Positions 11,701 through 23,700 of a DNA stretch of 64,000 nt are shown piece by piece. Position 1 is the stretch's first letter. Every line of letters starts with the position of its first letter. The notes below the pieces were generated by a model. The model was given only the letters and a program-made list of their open reading frames with translations, made no database searches and was not told where the DNA came from. Origin of the DNA: Ciona intestinalis (lineage: Eukaryota; Chordata; Ascidiacea; Phlebobranchia; Cionidae); assembly GCF_000224145.3 (NCBI RefSeq), contig NC_020166.2:9638752-9702751 (forward strand), in the 5' to 3' direction. The position numbers and the translations under genes were made by a program.

Positions 11701-14700
11701 GGGGTCAGGGTAGGTATCATGGTGGGTTTGGTTGGGGGTGGTGGGGGTGGTTCTGGTCTAATGACCACAGTTTCAGTATGTTCTGGTTCATTCACAATTT
11801 CTGCAGGAAAAACCTTTGAACTTTCTTCCAACTTGTTTGAATTTTTTTCAGAAGCAACTTCAATTTTATCTAAGTCATCTTGAAATTTGGCAACCGAAGC
11901 ATTCTTTGCTGGGTCAACTTTTGGGTCGTCTTCAAATTTTTCTGTGTCGCCTGTCAATTTTGTCGAATCATCTTTTAATTTCGCTGAGTCACCTCGTCGA
12001 TTACGCTTCTTTCTCTTCACAGATACCTTCTTTACTTTACTTTCGTCGTCATCCGACCAAATCCCAATATCTTTAGGTGGTTCAGGGGAATCACCATATT
12101 CACCCGTCGAACCCACACTTTCAGGGGAATTACCTTCACTCCCAGTAAGTTGGGACACCGCCGGGGTAAGATGGGACTCAACATCTTTTGGATTGACCCC
12201 TAATCCAGAAGTAATAGGGGTCACCTCCATGGGGGTGATAGGGGTTACCCCGTTAATTATGGGTGAAACACCCAATTGTATCACATCAGGAGAAACAGCT
12301 TCAGCTTTGTTGTTCGTGGTTTCATTATTGTTTACTTCTAACTCAATGTTGTTCACTGTGGAATAAATATTTTAACTTTAAATAATTTCCGCTAGAGAGA
12401 AAGTTTTCACTAAATTGCAAAAAATATTTGTTTTTTAGGAAAAGAATAGAAAGCTTGCCTTCAGATCAAAAGATACTGGTTCTACGAAAATCTAAAAAAT
12501 TCACCCACCAAGTTACATATGTGGTAACTTGTAAACCGGCACGTGGTGTATGAAACAGAACACGCGTGGTACAACCACTGTTGTAGCCATGTCATGCAAG
12601 GGTAAATAAGTTACATTCGTTATAACTCGTAAGCAGTATATGAAACAGAACACACATGTTATAAGGGCTGTCGTTGCTTTGCTGTGGGTGAGAAGATAAA
12701 TAAGTTACATTCATTCAACCATAAATAATATTCACACAAATTACAAATCTATCGTCACCTTTTACTTCATTGTTCTGTTGTGCTTGTTGTAGTTGTAACA
12801 TACGTGACCTTATGTTGACCTTTGACCTTGGTTTGATCTCAGGTTGAAGGTCAAGTGCAGAGGTCAACATTTCATCTATGACATCATCATCAACCTATTG
12901 TTTAAAAATTAAAAAATTAGCACGCAAAAAATATTTTTCAAGAATTCTTGGCAGAAAATTGATTTTGGTATAATATATACACATTATTAAATATTAATAT
13001 TGTGTATCAATGATATAAGTTATATAATTTATTGAAAAGAAAAATTTTGTTTGTCTTGTGACCAAAAGATCAGTTTTGAAAATTATCTTATAAAATTTAT
13101 TAAATATTATTTATTATACAAAAATAATTGGTAAATATGGTAAAACAAAACAGTCTCACCTTTATTTTAACTTCAGGGGTGGATTCGGCTGCAAGAAAAT
13201 GTTTTAAAACTTCAGTTTTTTTTATTTTGGAAATTTTACAACTATGGTTTATTATGTTCAATCAAAAAATCTTTTTTATTTTTCTTGATTTTTTTTAAAA
13301 GATGATATGCAAAATATATACATAAACCACTTACTAGGAGAAGTGACGGCATTATTTTCTATTGTTTCCGCATTTTCATTCTTGCTAATTTGCATATCAT
13401 GACTAATCAATTTTGAATCTTGCCCCACATTATTATTAGTCAGCATATTTTCAGGAAGAGTTTTTTCCGCAGAAGAAGTGATTTTTTTCTCTTTGTGTTT
13501 CTTCTAAGAAAATGAAGAATAATTACAGTCCACTAGGCATTTAATATTTATATGGGTGAGGTCTATAGAGAACCTACGATTCAAGCCAGATTTTGCTCAT
13601 TACTGAAAAAATCCAAGTTCCTTGCACATATAAGTATGAATGTAACTTTTTTATCTTAACACGGCAGAACTGATTGCAAGTTACCAAATATATAACTTTA
13701 TGAGTGATTTTTATGTATGGCTGACAATTTAGACAACCCATTTGTGGGTTAGAGCAATGTTTGTTAAGTATAATATTATATTCTCAAAAACAGGCATGCG
13801 TAAATTGCAATGGTACCTTCTTTACTGAGATGTTTATTTAAAAAATCATCAACAAATATTCAAAAACAAACCAAGAGAACAATTTCCTCTTCATCGTCCT
13901 CGAGTGGTGGTTGCCATGCCAACAAATTATTTTTTTCTTTTATTCTCTTCTTTGCCTTGCTCTCTTCTTTTTTGGGGGTTTCTAATAAAAATATGCAGGT
14001 TGTACAATGTTAAAAAAAACTAATAAACTATGCCCTTAAAATATAAAAAAAACAGTAAACATTGTTTTTTGCAAAACTTCTCAGACTTTAACATTAAACC
14101 ATTACTGTACAAACTTCACAAACTATTTTATGTTGGTGAGAAACTTTCAGGGACCTAGGATTTAATCCAGATACAATCCATTACCCAAACACCCCAGACT
14201 GCTTTTATAATGGAAGTACCTCACATGCCACCGGTGTAACCAAAAAACCACAACTACATTTCACAAACTTTTTACATAGAAATTATACAAATTAACCCAT
14301 ATTAATATTAAAAATACCTTTGCTGTTGTGTTTGGATGTTGAAATAGGACTCACTGAAGATTGTGGTGGCCTGAAACATATAAATGTTAATAAGCGAAAA
14401 ATCAAATATTAGGTTGGTTTTATTTTGCCACATTAAACGAAATGTTTATTGATTAATGCATTGCAGAAGATGTTGTGTTTGGTTTAGCACTTTAAATTAC
14501 CTGAGTTAATTGTTAAAGAAACAGTTTTAGTTATCAATGTTGCCAAATTTTACCTCTGCATATGTTGTTTAATGTTATCAGGTGATCGACTTTTTGATCT
14601 GGGAACACTGGAAGAGTGATGCCGCCTGAAACATATTTAGATTTAAATATTAAACAAACATTGTGACATCATAAACCAACCTATGATATGAGGAGGAGGA

Positions 14701-17700
14701 TCTCCTCCGTATTCTCTTTCTTTCTCTTTCATCCGAGGAGTGGGAGTCAGGTGATTTATGATGAGATTTTCTGAGCAAAATAATGTTGATTTCAAACTTT
14801 TGATATAAAATTAATTTTGAAGCAATAAAAATTTCACATTAAGTAACATAATTTTGTTGTTTTAAAAGATTGTTTTTTTTTCTATTTCTAATATATTTGG
14901 TACATTAGAGATATATTAAAACATGAACTGTATGACATACAAAAACGGATAAACAAACTATTAAAATATTATTTGTAAACAAACATACTTGTTTTTATGC
15001 TTCTTTCTATGATGACCTTCCTTTGACACATGCCTTGACCTATAACATGCATTGTTACATCATAATAAGTTGTGTTACAACAACAATAATCATACCTTGA
15101 CTTGCTACAGGCTGATCCACTTTCTTTGTCATCTGTGGAAAGAGAAATGTAAATGTGTAAGACAAATAATGACTTAGCTATCCTGCTATATCGGTCTGGT
15201 GCTAAGAATCAGATTATATTTAAATAAAAGACTGACAATGCCATTTGGACAAAGAATATATATATCTTTTTTTTATTTTAGAATATTTTTTTTTTATTAT
15301 ACAAATGGTTGAACTTAATTTTTGTCAGTTACGTTTTCATAGCACCAGATCCAGACTGTATTTTTTTACACAAGAATCGTTCAACTCTATGAGCACCAGA
15401 TCAGGGCATAGACTCCTTCGATCTATGGATCAGGGTCAGATTCGCAGAATTTATTACAGTTACCCTGCTGCATAAGGTGGAGTGAAAAACTGGAAAATTA
15501 ACATTTTAACAAAAACTTACTTTTGTGGGATTTCTTTTTTGAATTTTTCTTCCTTTTACTTCGATGTTTACTCTGTGAATTAATATTTACATAACACACA
15601 ACATGATATAACTTAATATCTATTATGTTTTGAACAGTTGAGTGTTATTCATACCGATCAGAAACCTGTATAGAACTTAACACATCGATATACAATCAAT
15701 TTTCAGTGGAGCTATTTTTTACAAGTGTAATATTTGTGTCTGCAACACATACAATAAAAACAACTACTGACTGGCAGAAAAAAAAACGACAAGAAAAGTT
15801 TCCGCAAAAAAAATTTTTTTACCCTTTTAAAAATTTTTTTTTTTAAGTGGGGGGTCGTAAAACCTTCATCACCCACAAAGTTACATATTGGCATGGTTTT
15901 GAACTGTTGAGTGTCATTCACACTGATGAGACAACTGGTGATGTATAGAACTTAAAAACATCTATATACAACAACAACTGACTGGCAGAATAATTGGCGG
16001 GAAAAGTTTCCGCAAACACATTTTTTGTACCTTTTAAAAAATTGTTTTTTTTTAAGTGGGGGGAAGTGAAACCTTAAATACCCCCTGGTTCCGCCTAATA
16101 ACATAGATAACTTACTTTTTGCTGCACCACCAAATCTTCAACACCTAACACACCACTGATAACTTTTGTATCTTCATTTGCATTGGGTTGGGGTGGGGTC
16201 GTGGGTGCGTTTATATCTAGGATGTAAAATACATATTCTGTTATTCCTGCTACCAGGCATAATGTTATTAATGCCTAATTGACTCATCTGGTATAAAAAA
16301 ACTGTAATTCCGATGTAGCGACAAGACTTTATCAGGGAATATGTCTAGCCGCATAGCAGACAAAACTTCGGAAACACGCTTGTTTTTTTATACCAGAAGA
16401 GCCGTTGATTTACAAAAAACTGCAAAACATAATTAAATCTCAAAATGTACAGCCCAAATGTAAAATACATGCAGGGTAACAGGTGACATAGAATGTAAAA
16501 TAATTTTCCGTTATTTCNNNNNNNNNNNNNNNNNNNNNNNNNNNNNNNNNNNNNNNNNNNNNNNNNNNNNNNNNNNNNNNNNNNNNNNNNNNNNNNNNNN
16601 NNNNNNNNNNNNNNNNNNNNNNNNNNNNNNNNNNNNNNNNNNNNNNNNNNNNNNNNNNNNNNNNNNNNNNNNNNNNNNNNNNNNNNNNNNNNNNNNNNNN
16701 NNNNNNNNNNNNNNNNNNNNNNNNNNNNNNNNNNNNNNNNNNNNNNNNNNNNNNNNNNNNNNNNNNNNNNNNNNNNNNNNNNNNNNNNNNNNNNNNNNNN
16801 NNNNNNNNNNNNNNNNNNNNNNNNNNNNNNNNNNNNNNNNNNNNNNNNNNNNNNNNNNNNNNNNNNNNNNNNNNNNNNNNNNNNNNNNNNNNNNNNNNNN
16901 NNNNNNNNNNNNNNNNNNNNNNNNNNNNNNNNNNNNNNNNNNNNNNNNNNNNNNNNNNNNNNNNNNNNNNNNNNNNNNNNNNNNNNNNNNNNNNNNNNNN
17001 NNNNNNNNNNNNNNNNNATAGTACCCGTCAAAATCAAGTGCTTGTAAGTAGGCACAGAATTTATAATAGAACACCAGTTTTCCAGGTCTGTATTCAGGTT
17101 TGATTTTGTTGCTTTCTTGATAAATTTATATTTTAAATGAAATTGTTTAAATTCCTTACAGATTTTGAGAAGTAATAATTACAAAACATGGAGTGAACAC
17201 ACTATAGCAAGACATGGTAACAGTCACAAAATAACATTTGAGTGTTCTCAGTTGGGAAGGTGGGTTGGTTTTGTTTTCATTGCATTTATTTATAAAAATT
17301 CTATGTGGGTGATACTTAATATTCTCTTATGTAAATGCTTATATATTTATATATTAAATATATAGTGTTGGTGAGCACTATTAATACAAATATCTCTTCG
17401 TTCTTTGCATATTATTCTTACCTTTGTAATGTAACCAAAGACAAAATATACTTATATTATCAATAAAACTTGCTAGGCACTAATATGTTTTTTATTTTTT
17501 TTATTCTTTATGGGTGAGCTCCTTGTCAAGGACCTGGGATTCAGGCTAGGTTTGGCCTATTACCCCAACACCCTGAAAGCCCATTTAAGTCCTTCTTGCG
17601 AGCGGTGCCGCGACACCGCATCGCAGTCAGGCCCGTAATAAGAACACATACGCTGATCAGTTTTAGTACCGCTGCCGAGCATCGAACCGGGGACACTTTG

Positions 17701-20700
17701 GTTTCGATGCAGGTGCCTGAACCAGTGAGCCACAGCGCCGGACCTAATTAGTTAGGGGTTAGTGGGTATATGGGTTAGATGTTGGTCAGAGTACACCTCT
17801 TGAATAATTTTAATGTTTTAGTAACATTTTGATCTGGTAACACTGCATATTAATAAGTGGTATCATTTTTACCTGGCAACACTGTTTTGACGTCCACTAC
17901 CAGGAAAGGGGGAAGGCCCAAACATTTCATCATCATTTCTGTGGTAAAAGTAAACGTTTAACTTTAATATTTCCATGAAAGCTGGTTCCCATATTCTGGT
18001 GTAATGGAATACAGTCAGGATTTGGTTCTACGGAATACACAACAGACAAAAAATAAATAAAAGATTCATTTAATTAGGTGAATGACGTTGCCATTTAGGC
18101 AAAATATGTATCTGTTATATTATGCAATTTGATGGAACTTTTCTGTTAAGCACTTTGTAGCACCAGACCCTAAATTCTCTGAAAAATTGCCAAAACCGAA
18201 TATGTTTATAAACTATTTTGTCAAATGTAAAATCACAGCTTTACTTATGCTTAACACCTAAATGGTAAAAACTAATTAAAAAACAATAGTTTTATTAATA
18301 TTTACTGAATCCTAGCAGGAGCATAGCTTACTAATTGTGTAAAAAAATTGTACATTTATTAAACAAAATTCTACTAATTATAAAATAAACTCACTTAGTA
18401 TAATTTTTTTTCGGACCTAACTTTTGCCCGATATAAAAAAATTACATTTATAAAATCAGATCAATTATCTTTAGCACATACCCTTCGTTTGCTGACCATT
18501 CCTTGTCAGTAAATTCAGTGTTGTCCACATCACTAAGCCAGGAGTTGATGTAGGATCTAATCAATGTAAACAAAATTTGTTTAAATTGGTTGCGTAACAC
18601 TGCAGCTCAACACTAAACATGCAAAATCAACTGAAATATTATTGTGGGATTAGCATGCAGCGGAAATTAATACTAGTGCAGAACAATGACTACTAGTGTA
18701 TAGAAACATAAATATGAGTAGAAAACATTAGGTTAAACAATTGAAAACTTTTGTTACAAAAAGCGTTTAAACACATTTGACTTTTTAAGTCATGCTAATT
18801 TTTGTTTAAAAAGCAATGTTTTCAAAAATTTAAAATTAATAATATTAACTATTCACTCCTTACCTCCATAAGGTAACCTTGTTTCAAAACTATATTTCGG
18901 CTGAAAAAAAGTCATTTAATGTTTACATATCATAGTGTGGTGGCCATGGGACTTCGGATATAATTTTAAAAAAGAGTTTTTAAAAAGTGAAACACTTTCT
19001 CACCTTATGCTCCTGCAACGAACCTGTATGAACAAATGAGTAAAGAAATCTGCAATTTGTGGGGAAACTAGAACCGACTTACCATGTGTGACTTCAATGA
19101 ATGAATGCAACTTACTTTATCCTCGGGTGGCAGGCAATAGAAGTCGTTATAACCCAGGTGTTCTGTTTCATACACCTTATGCCCGCTTACAAGTTACCGG
19201 TTACCTTACAAGTTATTTGTGGGTGATTAATAAATTTGATCATTACATTATATTAGAATAGATAACATGTAAGCAACTGAATTAAGTTTATTTACACACA
19301 GCTACAACAGAATATATACAGACTGATCAACCTTGGCAATTTATTTAGTTTAAAGTTCTAACAATGTTCCTTTTGCTCATGGCCACCACAGTATTGATAT
19401 AAACCATTAAAAGACTTGCAATTCAATTTCGCGCCGAAATAACGTTTTGTGGGGAGGAAAAACATAAAACACCATTAAACAAGATGTCAGTGTAATTATA
19501 AAAACTCTACGAATAGTTTACTTTTAAAAACTATTTCCAAGTAAATGATATATTATACCACGAATATTATTCAATTGGTTAGAATGTCTTAAACCCCAAA
19601 GTATCAACCCCTGGGCAGGAATGGTCACAGGGAATTTTCACCTAACAGGGATGCCTTCAATTTAAAATTCTTTATAATTGTTTCATGTTTTTTTTTAACT
19701 AATCAGATGAACTTGATCTCGAACGACTTCGTTTTTTCTTGGACTTGTTGTCATCTGAACTAGAACTAGATGAGGATGAAGATCTATGTCGGCGGCGTTT
19801 ATCCGATGATTTTGATCGTTTTCGTGATCTACTTCTTTCTGACCTTTTTCGTGATCGTGAGTAACTCCCTCGTCGACGAACCGGTGATCTTCTTCTATCA
19901 CGTGATCTGCTTCGTCGACGTGGAGGACGATCACCTGACCTACTTCTTCGTCTATCACGTGATCTGCTACCTCTTCTATCCCGTGATCTACTGTTCCTTC
20001 TATCCCGTGATCTGCTGTTCCTTCTATCCCGTGATCTGCTGTTTCGTCTGTCACGTGATCTACTTCTTCTTCTATCCCGCGATCTGCTGTTTCGTCTATC
20101 TCGAGAACGGCGTCTGCGTGATGTGCTTCTCCTGTCACGTGATCTTCGTCTGTCACGGGAACGATTCCTTTCACGAGACCTCCTCTCACGTGACTTTTCA
20201 ACATCCTTGCTTGGCGACATTGACTTCTTCTTCCCCTCCACAACCCCACCATCTTTCCCCTCCTCTCCTTCCTCCCCACTCGACTCCCTTCTCGGGCGAA
20301 TGTTCTTCTTCTTCTCAACTTTCTCCTGATCTCCAACCTCTACCACTGCCTCGGGAAGTTGCACTTTCGCCGCGGGATCAGCAAGAGTCTCCGTAACATT
20401 GAGCATGATAACTTCATCTTGAATCGACTCCATCGCAGCAATCTCCTTATCAACACCTGACACTTCAACATCTTCTTTAGAACCCCCAACCTCCACAGGA
20501 TCTTTATTCGTCTCATCTTCCATCACTTCTTCCTCCACAACCTCCTCGCATCCAGATTCCTCATGTTTTTCATCTATCTTCTCTTCAACAACAACATCCT
20601 GCTGCCCAACATCCTTTAGTTGTTCCTCCACATCAACCTGCATCGCTTCTTCTTTCATCTTCTTCTCCATCTCCATCTTTTTCTTCTCTCTTTCAATTCC

Positions 20701-23700
20701 TTTCCTCAGCTCCAACTTCTGCTTCTCTCTTATCTCTTCCTTCTCTCTTTCTTTCTCCTCTTCATTCTCACTCTCACTGGGAGAAGAGAAGTTGGAAACA
20801 AGCAACTTAGCAGCAGGTTTCTTCTCCCCATCACTTGAACTATACTCCGAAGACTCTCCCTTCTTCTTTTCATTCAACCCAACATCTTTTTCTTCCACCT
20901 CCTCTTGCTTTGTCTCCATAAACTTCCTCTTCTCTCTTCTCCTCCCAACCTCTTGATCCTTAGAAGACTCCTCATGTCCATTCTCCTCCCTCCTCCCAAA
21001 CCTCCCACCCCGATCGTCACGACGACCCCTCTCACTCTCTCTTCGATTAAACCTTCCGTTCTCGTACCTAGATGTCCTCTCACCAACCCCGCGCCTCCCA
21101 GAGTCTCTTCCCTCCCTTGGTGCCCTTTCCCTGTGACCATCACCCCCCCTAGCCCCAGATTTAACCCCGTTTTCGACCCCATCTTTCCCACCCCCCTCTA
21201 CAGACTTATCCCCGTTATTATCCATCGACCTGTCCTTGTCCATCGCCGACGGCGACGTCTGCTTCCACCTTGTGGACGATTCTTCCTCGTTTGAAGACTC
21301 ACGATGGCGCCGAAGAGGCCTCTGACCTCTCTGTGCTTCCCTCCAGTGGGGAGGAGTCTCACTTCCCCGTCGAGCAGATCGTGACGAGAAACGATCGGAT
21401 CTACGACGGGGGCTTCGGGAACGAGACCTCGATGGGGTTCTATATCGCTATGAAAACAGAATAATCTTAAAATTAAGATTAAAAACCATGATAATCCTTT
21501 AATGGCTCATCTGGTAAAGAAAAGTAAGGTTTTAAATATAATTTCACCTAATAACAGCTTAATACATTTTTGTTAATATATAAAGGAACTGAAATCATAC
21601 ATTTTCAAATTGAAATAATGTATTTATACAACTTATGATAAACTTACCAGTGCACCCCGTCCTTTAATGGTTCTTCCAGACCTTGTTGTCCACTGCCGAG
21701 CATGGCTGCGTTCGGAAGCCGGTGTTTGCCCTTCTGATGTTGATCTAATATCAGAGATTTTTTAAGTTGAGTCAAATTATAAAGAGTTAAAATAACAGTA
21801 AACTTGTCCACTACTCACGTTCCATCATTAGATTTAACTCTTTGTAAGAATCGACTTTCAGGAACTTGAGGGACTTCCTCTGCAGATATCGTGCTGAATG
21901 GAGTCGGCTCCTCTTCCTTTGCCTCTTCATCTGATCTGTGGTGTCAGGTGTTGGTTAAAAAAAGAAAACACATAAGTTGTACATTAGGGGTATAATACAT
22001 TTTAGCAGTTTATACTACAGTGAAAAGTGTCTAAACAAATGAGCAGTATCACCGATTGTTTCAGGTGTTATTTAAAAACAGAGAGGACATAGGTATAATG
22101 TAGGGCTTTTTAGGAGTGCACAGAACAATGTAGTAGAGTGGGAGAAGACGGGACACCTTCAGCACATAATATCTTAAAGTGAATAGGCGTAATATTAGGT
22201 TAGGGGTGTATAATAATTTTTATACAACTTTTCAGCATTCCAGTTTTTACTACAGTGTGAAAGGTGTCTAAAAATAAACAGAGTATAACCACATTCTTCA
22301 TATTAATCACTAATCAGAGAATGTCCCAATTGCCACAAAAGGTTTAACTGTTTTTGGTAGGTGAACTGTGCAAATGTGTTTAGGATATGCACTAAAACAC
22401 ACAAAACAGAAAAATATAAAAATCTTTACTCCTGCTTTGATTCTTTCTTTTGCTTCTTCTTGTGTTTCTTCTTTTTTTCCTTTTTATGTTTCCTTTTCTT
22501 CTTTTTCTTTTTTGCTTTCTCGTCCTCATTGGATGAGTCAGCATTCGAGGATTCTGCTGACTCATCATTCGATTCCGCTGATTCCTTGTGTTTTTCTACA
22601 AATATTAACAATCACGCAATATTTATAAACAGTAATTAAGGTGTAAAAAACTAATAGTACCATTACTTTGATATTAGGGGTAAAGGCAAATGCTAAATCA
22701 TTCATTTTCATTATTTTTAAGCAAAACCACACAAAAAAAAACACTTTATTTTTAAAAATAGAAAAACTGGTTAGAACACTGCCAAAAACTTAAAATGTAA
22801 TACTTTAATAAATCTGCATAACACTCACTTTTCTTTGAAGCCAACACCAGCTCTCCACAGTGAACAATCTTACATTCCTTCAATGGCTTACTATTTGTAT
22901 CGGTAGGTTGCGACTCAATCAGTTTGACAATTTTTTCTCCGTCAACAACCCGTCCAAACACGACATGAACTCTGTTGTAATTTATATTTTGATTTTTACT
23001 AAAATATTGGGTGACATGGTCAAAATAGGAAAATGGTAAATAATATAAAAAATTTCTTGGTCTTAATAGATAAGGAACCTTATTATTCACTGTGTGGAAT
23101 ACTGTGAATTTTGACCATGCTTGTTTGGTAATAAATCTAACCGTAAACGTTAGGGAGTGAACACAAGAGAATATACTCAGTAGTAGCATTTAGGGAGTAA
23201 ATACAGGAGCATATACTCACCCATCCAAGTGAGGAGCATCTTGAGTTGTTCTGTGGAAATTAAATATCAATCACTTGTAATATTGGTATCATTATTGAAC
23301 ATCGGTTTTGTATTATATATAAGTTATACTGCCTGGCATATTGTAATTCTAAATATTTAGCAATTTTCGCAAACTGTGATCCTAAAGAACCAATGTTTTG
23401 GCATTTTATTCATGTCATGTTTATTAGGGTATAACATGTTGTGTTTTTAGCTGCATCCATGGGCACTAAACTTTTTAAAAGCAGGGGAGACATATATTAT
23501 AGTTAGACACATTACACTGTGAAATAAAAATAGTCCATTACTTCCAAATATTTACGGAAAAATACAGTACGGAAAATTCCAGGGTTGACCTGCACACCAC
23601 CCTGCCACCCCAGGTTTGGCGGTTAAACCTCTATTTACTTATTCACTGAAAGTTTTAACGATTGTTGTAACAAGATAACACTCACATAAAGAACTGAGAT

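Noticed and set aside
9434..12366. Plus-strand frames of 64-173 codons
   Set aside because: Antisense shadows of the proline-rich NKTR exon and its copy; some are mostly N.
16345..17074. Minus-strand frames of 187 and 236 codons
   Set aside because: Almost entirely N; length is an artefact of the 500-base gap.
19770..21294. Several long plus-strand frames rich in Ser, Pro, Phe and Leu
   Set aside because: They are the complement of the RS and Glu/Lys-rich exon; composition follows from the antisense of AGR/TCN and GAR codons.
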